DNA of 64,000 bases, from NCBI GenBank assembly GCA_010672925.1, contig JAAHFP010000002.1:553244-617243 (forward strand), given 5' to 3'. Below are positions 27,613 through 36,452 of this stretch, piece by piece. Numbering within the stretch: the first letter of the stretch is position 1; each line of letters begins with the position of its first letter. The notes beneath the pieces were generated by a model. The model did not search any database. It had not been told where the DNA came from and saw only the letters and a list, made by a program, of their open reading frames with translations. Both the position numbers and the translations under genes were made by a program. This DNA comes from Symploca sp. SIO1C2 (lineage in GTDB: Bacteria > Cyanobacteriota > Cyanobacteriia > Cyanobacteriales > Coleofasciculaceae).

Positions 27613-28746
27613 ATGAGCAATAAAATAAAAATGAAAATATTTTCTGAGCAACAATATCTACTCAAAAATGATGTCGTAAAGCCCCATGCTATGCTTTTAC
27701 CTTTCTGGTCTGACTTTGCCGAAACCGGAGCTCATCCCTGGATGAATAGGCATGAAAGATACATGAAGATAGCTCATAATCTTTTTGAGATAGTTCCTTT
27801 AGAGGAAGCAGATTTTGCAGTGATGCCTGATGACTGGAGAACAGTAGTTGGAGAGTTGTGGTACTCTAAAGCGAATCCACAAGCACAAGAATTATATCTT
27901 CAATTTGCAAAAAAAGCAGAAGAAGCGGGAAAGCCACTCATTGTGTTTTTTGGTAGCGATCGCTCGGATGATGAAGTACCTGTTTTGAAAAATGCTTTTA
28001 TTTTTCGTCATTCTTACTATCGTTCTAAAAAGAAACCAAGAAATTTTGTTTGGCCTGCTTTTTGCGAAGATTTTGTTCAACATTATTTTGAAAATCAGCT
28101 TCCTATTAGACAAAAGCAAGAAAAGCCTATCATTGGTTTCTGTGGCTTGACTAAAAGAGATTCATGGAAATTTACCTTAAAGCGGATCGCTTATTCTTTA
28201 TATGTTTTACCTCATTGGCAAACTAGAACAAAGTATCCACCATTTCAGGGGCATATCTTACGCAATAAAGTTCTCGAAGTTTTAAATAATAGTGATTTAG
28301 TAGAGACAAATTTTATTGTCAAAGATAGAATGGCTTTCTTCGGTAATAAAAGCTTGGAGCAAAGAAAAAAATCACGAGACGAGTACATACAAAATTTGAA
28401 AAACAGTGACTATGTAGTCTGCTGTCGTGGAACTGGCAACTTTTCTAATCGTCTTTTTGAAACTCTCTGTTGCGGTCGAATACCAATTTTTATCGATACG
28501 GACTGTTGTTTACCTTATGATTTTGTTGTTGATTGGAAAAAATACTGCGTTTGGATAGATGAAAAAGATATCCCAAACATTGGGCAAAAAGTAGCTGATT
28601 TTCATGATAATCTTTCTCCTCAAGAGTTTGTTAATTTACAACTTGAGTGCCGAAAATTTTGGCAAGAGTGGCTATCCACTGAAGGATTTTTTTCTAAATT
28701 TAATTTGCACTTTAAATCTGTTCTGATAGCAGAGGATAGAGGATAG
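27613..28746 (+). CDS. Exostosin-family (GT47) glycosyltransferase, copy 2
   Basis: A close tandem duplicate of the preceding gene, near-identical through PLEEADFAVMPDDWRTVVGE, GFCGLTKRDSWKF and FSNRLFETLCCGRIPIFID. Three starts are possible (27568, 27613, 27631); homology supports 27631 as the start of the core, and 27613 is given as the compromise. The protein runs ten residues past the copy 1 stop (ending VLIAEDRG) because the 3' end runs into a GAGGATA repeat. Confidence 0.82.
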   Translation: MSNKIKMKIFSEQQYLLKNDVVKPHAMLLPFWSDFAETGAHPWMNRHERYMKIAHNLFEIVPLEEADFAVMPDDWRTVVGELWYSKANPQAQELYLQFAKKAEEAGKPLIVFFGSDRSDDEVPVLKNAFIFRHSYYRSKKKPRNFVWPAFCEDFVQHYFENQLPIRQKQEKPIIGFCGLTKRDSWKFTLKRIAYSLYVLPHWQTRTKYPPFQGHILRNKVLEVLNNSDLVETNFIVKDRMAFFGNKSLEQRKKSRDEYIQNLKNSDYVVCCRGTGNFSNRLFETLCCGRIPIFIDTDCCLPYDFVVDWKKYCVWIDEKDIPNIGQKVADFHDNLSPQEFVNLQLECRKFWQEWLSTEGFFSKFNLHFKSVLIAEDRG

Positions 28747-28800
28747 AGGACAGAAGACAGAAAGCAGAAGTAAAAGATTGACCGGTAAAGGTTTGCTGCA
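28731..28800. repeat. Short repeats after exostosin copy 2
   Basis: Units of the GAGGATAGAGGATAGAGGACAGAAG kind begin inside the end of the coding region, followed by TTGACCGGTAAAGGTTTGCTG, which is shared with the MITE-like element at 16398-16521 (there GACAGGTAAAGGTTTGCTGC). The rest of the 267-base spacer up to 29013 is AT-rich and shows no gene. Confidence 0.65.
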
Positions 28801-29013
28801 TTCTGTGTTGTTTTAAATGGAGTTTAGACTAACTCAAAAATCACGCCATATATAGACCAATCATTCAATTCATAACCACCATATATAGTTTGGCAATAGT
28901 ATTTATTCTAGACTCCAGGTCTAAGTGCAGTGCGCTTAGCTATAGTCACTCGGTTGACAGTTACAACTCAGTGTTCATTTCAGATTAAAACAGTTTAGCT
29001 TAGAAATAAAAAA

Positions 29014-29664
29014 ATGAATCAAATATCAACTAGTAATGACATTTTATCGAAAGACAATCTATGCTCTCCTCCAAGTTATAACTTTAAACAAATGTTAGAT
29101 GATTTGAGGGAAGACATCGATCGCTATGTGTTTATGGGCAATGATGAAAAGTCTTGGCTTTTCATGTTGCTAGCTCACCAAGGACTATGGGCTTTAGTTG
29201 AATATAGATTACATCGCTGGGTTGATCTGAGAGTTAATCTTCCAATTATTCGACAAATCCTGAGATTATTTTGTTTTTTGTGGCACAAATTTATACAAAT
29301 TATCACTGGAATTGATTTACCTCACAAAGCTGATATTGGTAAAGGTCTTTACATTAATCATTTTGGGGGTATTACTCTCAATCCAGAGGTAAAAATTGGT
29401 GAATTTTGTAATTTAAGTCCAGACATAACTATTGGTTTCGGTGGTAGAGGAGATAAACAGGGATGCCCTACTTTAGGAAATCGTGTATTTATTGGGCCTG
29501 GAGCTCGAATCTTTGGTGCTATTACTATTGGTAGTGATGTGGCAATTGGAGCAAATGCTGTTGTTACCAAAGATTTGCCAGAACAAGCAGTTGCTGTTGG
29601 TATTCCTGCCAAAGTTATTAATTATAAAGGCGCACAAGATTTTGTGCATTACCGTAAAAAATAA
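29014..29664 (+). CDS. Serine acetyltransferase-like hexapeptide acyltransferase
   Basis: A 216-residue acyltransferase whose C-terminal half is a left-handed beta helix of hexapeptide repeats (IGKGLYINHFGGITLNPEVKIG, CPTLGNRVFIGPGARIFGAI, IGSDVAIGANAVV) ending GIPAKVI. The fold resembles CysE, and the catalytic-type His of NHFGGI is present. In an EPS locus it more likely acetylates a sugar than serine. The N-terminal 60 residues are helical and not shared with CysE. Confidence 0.82.
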   Translation: MNQISTSNDILSKDNLCSPPSYNFKQMLDDLREDIDRYVFMGNDEKSWLFMLLAHQGLWALVEYRLHRWVDLRVNLPIIRQILRLFCFLWHKFIQIITGIDLPHKADIGKGLYINHFGGITLNPEVKIGEFCNLSPDITIGFGGRGDKQGCPTLGNRVFIGPGARIFGAITIGSDVAIGANAVVTKDLPEQAVAVGIPAKVINYKGAQDFVHYRKK

Positions 29665-29745
29665 TTAAATCAATCACTGTTTTTATTGTCGATATTTTTG
29701 ATTGGTAATTCTTGTACTAATTTATCTACATCAAATATAGAGCAA

Positions 29746-30825
29746 ATGAAGATTAGCATTGGGATCGTTGCCTACAATGAGTCAGCTTCTATTAGCAAAA
29801 TGCTGCATTCTCTATTCCAGCAGAGTCTATTGAGTAAACCTGACTCTAACATGGTGATTGAGATTGTGGTGGTACCCAATGGCTGTACCGATGACACAGC
29901 CATTGTTGCTGAAAACACACTACAAGAGTTAGTCAAACCCTCCCTTCATGGCAATGTCCAATGGCGAGTGTGTGAAGTTGAAGAACCAGGAAAATCTAAC
30001 GCTTGGAACGTATATGTCCATCAGTTATCCAATTCCGCAGCAGACTACCTTTTTTTGATGGACTCTGATATTCAGCTGCTCGATACCCAAACTCTTCGCT
30101 CTATGCTTCATATCTTAGAAACTATGCCGGAAGCTTGGGTAGCGGTAGATAAACCCATCAAAGATGTAACCATTAAAGAAAATAAAAACCTGATGGAACA
30201 GCTTTCTGCTTCTGTGTCAGGGTTGTCTGGGAGTAAAGCAGTTGAAGGAGGTGCAGCCTGGATTTGTGGTCAACTTTACTGTGCTAGAGCAGAAGTTTTA
30301 CGCAGAATCTGGTTACCTACTAAATTATCTGCTGAAGACTCTTTCGTGTACACAATGATTGTGACTGATGGACTCAAGTCATCCGAAGAGCCTAATCGAG
30401 TGATTCTTGCTCCATCAGCATCACACGTTTTTGAAGCTTATACCAGCATCAATCGTCTACTACGCCACGAAAAGTGGCTGATCCATGCCAACACGATCAA
30501 CGAGTTGATTTATAGCGATCTTCTGGCCGACGATAATCAACACCAAGATACTGGTTTATGGATTAAACAAAGAAACGAACAAGACCCCCTATGGCTCAAT
30601 AAACTCATCGAGAAGGCAATCAAAAAAAAGGGTTGGTGGTTAATCCCTAAGTTCACCCTGATTCGTCGTTTTAGAAGCCTCTGGCAAAAACCTCCACACA
30701 AAGCAATCCTATTACTTCCAATAGCTGCGATCGCATTTATGGTAGACCTACTGCTCTCCTTCCAGGCTAACCTCGAACTGCACCAAGGAGCAGGAATGGG
30801 TTATTGGGGTAAACAAACTCAGTAG
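29746..30825 (+). CDS. Glycosyltransferase family 2 with C-terminal membrane segment
   Basis: A 359-residue GT-A enzyme: ISIGIVAYNESASISKMLHS at the start, VVPNGCTDDT, and the metal-binding FLMDSDIQ. The middle holds EPGKSNAWN, AEDSFVYTMI and a conserved RLLRHEKW. A hydrophobic helix near the C-terminus (AILLLPIAAIAFMVDLLL) suggests membrane attachment. The longest frame begins at a TTG (29686); the ATG at 29746 directly precedes the conserved core and is chosen. Confidence 0.86.
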   Translation: MKISIGIVAYNESASISKMLHSLFQQSLLSKPDSNMVIEIVVVPNGCTDDTAIVAENTLQELVKPSLHGNVQWRVCEVEEPGKSNAWNVYVHQLSNSAADYLFLMDSDIQLLDTQTLRSMLHILETMPEAWVAVDKPIKDVTIKENKNLMEQLSASVSGLSGSKAVEGGAAWICGQLYCARAEVLRRIWLPTKLSAEDSFVYTMIVTDGLKSSEEPNRVILAPSASHVFEAYTSINRLLRHEKWLIHANTINELIYSDLLADDNQHQDTGLWIKQRNEQDPLWLNKLIEKAIKKKGWWLIPKFTLIRRFRSLWQKPPHKAILLLPIAAIAFMVDLLLSFQANLELHQGAGMGYWGKQTQ

Positions 30826-30856
30826 GTTAGGGCATGTCTTCAAAGTCAAAAATTGG

Positions 30857-30960
30857 ATGTAGGGGCGAAGCATTTGGGCGATAATTCATCGGTAAGACCC
30901 AAGTCATACAATCCAAATGCTATGCTGCTACGCACTATGCTAAGCAAACGCCCTCCGGCA
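30857..30960. repeat. Dispersed palindromic repeat, copy 1
   Basis: GTAGGGGCGAAGCATTTGGG and the following 25 bases are the near-exact reverse complement of 57744-57788. The right part carries CCAAATGCTATGC and a TGCTACGCA element. It is a common type of cyanobacterial short palindromic repeat and lies in the spacer before the GH74 gene. No gene is in this spacer. Confidence 0.75.
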
Positions 30961-31041
30961 GTTTGAAAATACGCCCTCGGACTATTTTTTCATCAGAGGA
31001 ATTGACACTAAAAGCTCATCCGCCCTAACCTCATTAGAAAA

Positions 31042-33336
31042 ATGAGACGCATTCAATATCTAACTAAAGCAAAATGGTTTTACCTGGCGATAGCCATTAT
31101 CACGTTTTGTTTTGCCATTTGTGCCAAAAGTCTATTCACACTAACAGCTGACACCGCTCTATCTGCTCTACCGACGGATAGAACTAAATTCACAGCATCA
31201 ACTGGTGAAATCTACGAATGGAGCGATGTAAAAATTGGGGCAGGTGGCTTTGTCACTGGAATAGTTATTCATCCTCAAGCTGCTGATATTGTATATGCTC
31301 GCACTGATGCAGGCGGTTTGTTTGCTTGGGATCCAGTTAACATGAGCTGGAAGCAGCTGCTACGAGGGGATAATCTACCTGAGAAGGTATCCGATAGTAT
31401 CGAAAGCGTAGCGATCGCACCAAGTGACCCTAATATTGTTTATGCTGCTGCTGGTGCTTATACCAAGGACGATCAAAACCCTATTATCAATGGAACTCTA
31501 CTCAAATCTAGCGATCGCGGAAATACCTGGCAAGTCCTTAATCTTAAACTTCCCATGGGAGGTAATGAGCCTTGGCGTTGGACAGGAGAACGTCTGGCAG
31601 TAGATCCTAATAATAGCAATGTTGTATATTTTGGCTCTCGTTTGAATGGTTTGTGGAGAAGTTCGGATGGTGGACAGCAGTGGAGTCAGGTAGACACTTC
31701 AATGGTTCCTATGGGAGAACCCCATCCAGAAACCGACAAACGAGTCGGAGTAACTTATGTTGTCTTTGACCCCTCATCCGGTACTGTTGATGGCAAAACC
31801 AAGGTGATTTACACCGGTGTATCAGGGAAAGGTATTTACCGCACTACAGATGCAGGTACTACTTGGCAACTGTTAACTCAAGGTCCGGAGAAGAACTTAA
31901 TTTCTCAACAAGGTGTAGTCAATACTAAAGGAGAATTGATTACTACCTTCTATAAAGAAGAAAAAGACCCCCGTGGCGCTGTTTGGAAGTTTAATCAAGC
32001 GGGTTGGCTAGATATTACTCCAGAACCAGGTAAAAATTACTCTCCTGTAGCTGTTGACTCCAACAAACCAGACACCATTTTTGTTGTCACTTATCCCATG
32101 AGTCCCACAAGCATCTATCGCTCAGATAATGGAGGTAAAAATTGGGTAGCTTTAAATAATACCTTGGATAAACTCCCGTGGTGGCCTGACTGGAGTTTTT
32201 GGACTATTTCTGGAGCTATTGCTATCTCTCCCTTCCATCCAGGAGAAGTTTGGTTAACCAATGGCATTGGTGTCTGGAAAACAGAAGACGGCTATAGTAA
32301 TCAAGTTAAATGGTCAGCAACTGTTAATGGAATTGAGGAAACCGTCACTTTTGATGCTATCAGTACTCCTAAGGGAGCAAGTTTAATTACTGCCATCGCT
32401 GATTTTGATGGTTTCAGGCATAACTCCTTAGATGCTTTCCCTCTCCGTAGTCATGGTGGAGGCTTCAGTACTACAACTAGCCTTGCTTACAGTAGTAGCG
32501 ACCCTAATTTTATCGTTTCCGTGGGAGCCAACCATCACGATCCGCAAGCCATGAGAGCGGGATTTTCTAGGAATAATGGGAGAACTTGGCAGAACTTCCC
32601 CTCAATAAAGCAGGGAACTCACCCTCAAAATTTAGTTTTTGGCAATATTGCCGTATCCCCCACAGACACTCAAAATATCGTCTGGCAACCGACTAATAGC
32701 AAGTCTCCCTATTTCACCAAAGATGGGGGAAACACCTGGAACCGCATTAATTTCTTTGAACAAAACAATATTAGTTCTAATATCCATACTCACTTATGGA
32801 ATAGACAACAGGCTTTAGCTGCGGATTCGACTAAGGAAGGTACATTTTACCTTTACCACTACGAAAAAGGTTTACTGCTACGCACTGATAATGGGGGCGA
32901 AACTTGGCAAATTGTGAATCAAACACTGCCCAAAGATGTCTGGGATGGAGCAAATGTTAAGAGTGTACCTGCTAGGGCGGGTGAAGTTTGGCTCAGCTTC
33001 AAAGACAAAGGATTATACCGTTCCAGCAACTTTGGCCAGGACTTTATCAAACTACCGATGGTAGAAGAAGCTCAAGCCCTAGGCTTTGGTAAATCTGCGG
33101 ACAATAGTAGTTATTCAACTGTCTTTATTCAAGGTAAGGTAAACGGCGCTTATGGAGTTTTCAGATCTACTGATTTAGGTAAAAATTGGGTGCAAATTGC
33201 TGACTATCCCAAGGGCTATTTTGGAAAAGTACGTGTTGTAGCCGGAGATATGAATGTATTTGGAAGGGTTTTTGTTGGAACAGGTGGCAATGGCTTTATT
33301 TATGGACAAATAAAATCAAGTTCGGATAAACAGTGA
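31042..33336 (+). CDS. Secreted GH74-family glycoside hydrolase (xyloglucanase-like)
   Basis: A 764-residue protein with an N-terminal signal or anchor (FYLAIAIITFCFAICA, about residues 13-28) and a seven-bladed double-propeller pattern of BNR/Asp-box repeats (SDRGNTW, SDGGQQW, TDAGTTW, SDNGGKNW, KDGGNTW, TDNGGETW, TDLGKNW). The start YEWSDVKIGAGGFVTGIVIHP and ARTDAGG, with Asp89, and the later AIADFDGFRH, with Asp454, align with the two catalytic aspartates of GH74. Known GH74 enzymes cut xyloglucan-type beta-1,4-glucans. Here it probably trims the EPS itself. The last residues (SSSDKQ) come from a repeat element. Confidence 0.85.
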   Translation: MRRIQYLTKAKWFYLAIAIITFCFAICAKSLFTLTADTALSALPTDRTKFTASTGEIYEWSDVKIGAGGFVTGIVIHPQAADIVYARTDAGGLFAWDPVNMSWKQLLRGDNLPEKVSDSIESVAIAPSDPNIVYAAAGAYTKDDQNPIINGTLLKSSDRGNTWQVLNLKLPMGGNEPWRWTGERLAVDPNNSNVVYFGSRLNGLWRSSDGGQQWSQVDTSMVPMGEPHPETDKRVGVTYVVFDPSSGTVDGKTKVIYTGVSGKGIYRTTDAGTTWQLLTQGPEKNLISQQGVVNTKGELITTFYKEEKDPRGAVWKFNQAGWLDITPEPGKNYSPVAVDSNKPDTIFVVTYPMSPTSIYRSDNGGKNWVALNNTLDKLPWWPDWSFWTISGAIAISPFHPGEVWLTNGIGVWKTEDGYSNQVKWSATVNGIEETVTFDAISTPKGASLITAIADFDGFRHNSLDAFPLRSHGGGFSTTTSLAYSSSDPNFIVSVGANHHDPQAMRAGFSRNNGRTWQNFPSIKQGTHPQNLVFGNIAVSPTDTQNIVWQPTNSKSPYFTKDGGNTWNRINFFEQNNISSNIHTHLWNRQQALAADSTKEGTFYLYHYEKGLLLRTDNGGETWQIVNQTLPKDVWDGANVKSVPARAGEVWLSFKDKGLYRSSNFGQDFIKLPMVEEAQALGFGKSADNSSYSTVFIQGKVNGAYGVFRSTDLGKNWVQIADYPKGYFGKVRVVAGDMNVFGRVFVGTGGNGFIYGQIKSSSDKQ

Positions 33337-33342
33337 TAATTC
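33315..33342. repeat. 28-base repeat at the GH74 stop codon
   Basis: ATCAAGTTCGGATAAACAGT plus GATAATTC is identical at 33315-33342 and 59302-59329. At 59302 it is the left end of a MITE-like element. Here it covers the last codons and stop of the GH74 gene. Confidence 0.85.
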
Positions 33343-33368
33343 TTTTCTACCTTGCAACCTTCTTTCTT

Positions 33369-33577
<209 letters not shown>

Positions 33578-33616
33578 TTAAAAGGTAAATGCACCCTACT
33601 GGTCAATTCTCAATCT

Positions 33617-34582
33617 TTAAATTGATAACAAAATCTCCGCCAGACGGCGGCTATCGTGTCGCAGGACTGTTTTTCCTCTGACAAAGTTACCAGTTATTAT
33701 TTCTTTGTTGACTAGCCGCTTGCATTCCTCAAGATCTGATTCAACTGGTAACTTGTGTTCCGTGGCATAGATGCGGCGCATCATGTCTTGAATCGGCTCA
33801 GTATTGACAACAGCGAAATCAACTAAGTTGCCATCGCAGTAGTATTCTTCTATTTTTTTGATAAAGTCTGACGCTTTATAGCCATAGGTTTCAGCTGGAT
33901 CGGTTACTAGATTAACTACATAAGTTTTGGGAGCAGAAGTTCGTTTCAAAGCTTCTGGTAACCCTTCTACTAAAAAATTGGGCAGAATACTGGTAAATAA
34001 GCTCCCAGGACCGATAATTATATGATCTGCTTCTAATATTGCTTGTACTACTGGCTTATAAACTTGGGCACGGCGTGAAAGATAGATATATTCAATCCTG
34101 TGTTCAAAGTTCGTCCGCAAGTCGATATGGGTTTCGCCAATTAAGTCACTACCATCATTGAGTTTAGCAATTAGCTCCACATCATTAAGAGTTACTGGCA
34201 GTACCCTACCTTCAATATTTAACAACTTAGAGATAGATTCTATACCAAAAGGAGTACCACCTTCCCAATCATAGGCTGCTGCCAATAGTAAATTACCTAG
34301 GCTATGTCCTTTAAGTCCATCCCCTTTCAGAAAACGGTAGTTGATGAAATCACGCCACTTTTGGCTGTATTCGTCATCTGGCAGCAATTCAGAGATACAT
34401 TTGAGCACATCTCCTGGGGGGAGAATACCATGTTCGTCCCTTAGCCTACCACTACTACCACCACTGTCCATCATGGAGATAACAGCAGTCACATCAAATA
34501 ATTTTTTAAATTCGCTGAGTACGGTACTCACACCAGAACCGCCACCAATGACTACAATTTTAGGTCGGTTGTTGTGGGTCAT
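33617..34582 (-). CDS. YvcK/CofD-family protein (gluconeogenesis factor type)
   Basis: A 321-residue Rossmann-type protein of the CofD/YvcK family. Seen: IVVIGGGSGVSTVLSEFK near the N-terminus, ISMMDSGGSSGRLRDEHGILPPGD, HSLGNLLLAA, and IIIGPGSLFTSILPNFLVEGL. Bacterial YvcK proteins bind UDP-sugars and affect carbon flow and cell-wall precursor supply. It lies opposite to all EPS genes around it and shares its upstream region with leader copy C. ATG 34582 fits the family start; the frame is open 24 bases further up. Confidence 0.88.
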   Translation of the reverse strand: MTHNNRPKIVVIGGGSGVSTVLSEFKKLFDVTAVISMMDSGGSSGRLRDEHGILPPGDVLKCISELLPDDEYSQKWRDFINYRFLKGDGLKGHSLGNLLLAAAYDWEGGTPFGIESISKLLNIEGRVLPVTLNDVELIAKLNDGSDLIGETHIDLRTNFEHRIEYIYLSRRAQVYKPVVQAILEADHIIIGPGSLFTSILPNFLVEGLPEALKRTSAPKTYVVNLVTDPAETYGYKASDFIKKIEEYYCDGNLVDFAVVNTEPIQDMMRRIYATEHKLPVESDLEECKRLVNKEIITGNFVRGKTVLRHDSRRLAEILLSI

Positions 34583-34617
34583 AAGGCAAATAAAAATACA
34601 GAACAATCCAGTTATAA

Positions 34618-35170
34618 TTCAAAGAAAATATTTTGCTCAGACAAAAAAATATACCTACCCAAGGTGGTATGACATGTAAAACATAGTTCAATTATATTGA
34701 ATTAATTATTACCTCTCAATGAGTAGGTAATTACCTGTATCAGTTATTCGATTAATTGTTGTCTGTTGATACTCGACTGCTTGTTAGTGGGAAAAAAAAT
34801 TTTTAGATGAACTCTTCATCAATTGCAAGTTGATGAGTTCTTTTTGTTGCATTTTTTGTGCTTTAATAAAGTAAAGAATGCAATCAAATATAATTAACTT
34901 TTTTAACTTTATTAGTCAGACAAATGATTGCATTAGATGAATTTATCTTTACTTTATCTAAATAGAGCAACCATGAAGATTGAAACAAGCTAAAAGAAAT
35001 TTGATTGACAAAATAAAGATAAATTAGATACAGTTTAAGTGACAGTTTTTGAACTGTCTTAGGCTAAAGCAAAACAAGTACTTTACTCAACTAGTGCTTC
35101 TACCCTTCAATGAGCTAGCCTCAATCAAATTTTTCAGGGTCTCCTCTGTGACAGAGAGATAGTTTTACGA
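34618..35170 (+). promoter_or_regulatory. EPS leader, copy C, before the 35320 gene
   Basis: Third copy of the leader. Block 1 (34624-34720) matches copy A over about 95 bases, with ATTTTGCTCAGA, CCTACCCA, GGTATGACATG, TATATTGAATTAAT and TTACCTCTCAAT. Block 2 (35046-35165) repeats TTTTTGAACTGTCTTAGG, ACTAGTGCTTCTACCC, GAGCTAGCC and TTTTTCAGGGT. Between them lies an insert of about 300 bases with several inverted repeats, e.g. AATGCAATCA/TGATTGCATT (34877-34935). No gene is in 34583-35319. Confidence 0.6.
34809..34845 (+). terminator. Terminator-like hairpin inside leader copy C
   Basis: GAACTCTTCATCAA and TTGATGAGTTC pair (two-base bulge) around a short loop and are followed directly by TTTTT, then TTGCATTTTTT. 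On the + strand this is a plausible intrinsic terminator ahead of the module 2 genes, that is, a possible attenuator. It could instead mark the end of a short leader RNA. Confidence 0.5.
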
Positions 35171-35319
35171 AATAAAAACAGTTAGTAAACATTGACTATC
35201 GTTCACTAGTAACTTGTGCAGACTTCCAATCAAATCTGGGCTAACTACCCCTTTTTTGATAGGAGCAAGGCAAGTTTATTCATTGCTTATTGTGGTCACC
35301 ATAAAAATAAGGTTTATCT

Positions 35320-36450
35320 ATGAAAATAGCATTAGTACATGATTATTTAACCCAAAGAGGTGGAGCAGAGCGGGTATTTGAATTGCTTTGCCACTACTTC
35401 CCCAAAGCTGATATTTTTACCTCTTTGTATGATCCTCAGCGAACTATTGACCTGAGCGATCGCGCAGTTTATACAACTCGACTGCAGAAAATTCCTAGAG
35501 CAAGCCAGTACTTCCGACTCTTAGCTCCCTTTTATTATCCAGCCTTTCGAGCATTGAATTTGCAGGAATATGACCTGATTATCAGTAGTTGCGCCAGTTT
35601 CGCTAAGGCAGTGCGCAAAAGACCGGGAGCTAGGCATATTTGCTTCTGCCATAATATAACCCGCTTTCTGTGGAATACAAAAGTTTATTTAAGAGAGTAT
35701 GAAGAATTCAAATATTTCTATCCTCTAATTGAAAAAACTTTTGAGTGGATGAAAACAGCAGACCTGCGCTATGCAAAGGAACCAGACCTTTACATTGCTA
35801 ATTCCACGACGGTGGCTCGCCGTATCGAGGATACCTATAACCAACCTGCAACGGTAATCAACTATCCCATTGATAGTAGTAAGTTCGTTTTTTCAGATCA
35901 AAAAGAAGACTTCTATTTAGTCTCATCTCGTATGATCACCTATAAACGTATTGATATTATTATTGAAGCCTTTAATTGGTTGGGATGGCCTTTGTTAATT
36001 ATTGGCGAAGGACCAGAACGAGAGCGTCTAGAGTCTAAAGCATTGGAAAATATCAGATTTTTGGGGCATGTTAGCGATGCTGAACGTACTTATTTAATGG
36101 CAAAAGCTCGCTCTGTCATTGTTGCTGCTCTAGAAGACTACGGATTAGTACCAGTGGAAGCTAATGCTAGTGGTACGCCAGTTATTGCCTATGGTGCTGG
36201 TGGTGTATTAGATACTCAAGTACCGGGAAAAACCGGGGTGTTTTTTAAACGACAGACACCGGAAGCCCTACAAAAAGCCCTGATCAAAGCTAGTAAGATA
36301 CCTTGGGATCATGCCCAAATCCGAGACCATGCTCTAAATAATTTCACTGAACAAGTTTTCTTCGGAAAAGTTGAGGGAATAATTGAAGAGTTTGAAAGGG
36401 TGTACTCTCCAAAAAAATCCATGCAATTTTGTCCAAGTTTAGCAGTATAG
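35320..36450 (+). CDS. Glycosyltransferase family 4 (GT-B)
   Basis: A 376-residue GT4 enzyme of the type that opens many EPS loci: IALVHDYLTQRGGAERVFELL at the start, CHNITRFLWNTK, ANSTTVARRIE, and the C-terminal VSSRMITYKRIDIIIEAF, IGEGPERERLE and EDYGLVPVEANASGTPVIAYGAGGVLDTQ. Such enzymes are often mannosyl- or galactosyl-type transferases, but the sugar cannot be read from the sequence. First gene of module 2, behind leader copy C. Confidence 0.9.
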   Translation: MKIALVHDYLTQRGGAERVFELLCHYFPKADIFTSLYDPQRTIDLSDRAVYTTRLQKIPRASQYFRLLAPFYYPAFRALNLQEYDLIISSCASFAKAVRKRPGARHICFCHNITRFLWNTKVYLREYEEFKYFYPLIEKTFEWMKTADLRYAKEPDLYIANSTTVARRIEDTYNQPATVINYPIDSSKFVFSDQKEDFYLVSSRMITYKRIDIIIEAFNWLGWPLLIIGEGPERERLESKALENIRFLGHVSDAERTYLMAKARSVIVAALEDYGLVPVEANASGTPVIAYGAGGVLDTQVPGKTGVFFKRQTPEALQKALIKASKIPWDHAQIRDHALNNFTEQVFFGKVEGIIEEFERVYSPKKSMQFCPSLAV

Positions 36451-36452
36451 CA

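Noticed and set aside
34660-34680. GGTGGTATGACATG in leader copy C as an ops (JUMPstart, GGCGGTAGCNT-like) element
   Set aside because: The other two copies read AGTAGTATGACA and AGTCGTATGACA, so the G-rich part is not kept. The likeness to ops is probably chance.
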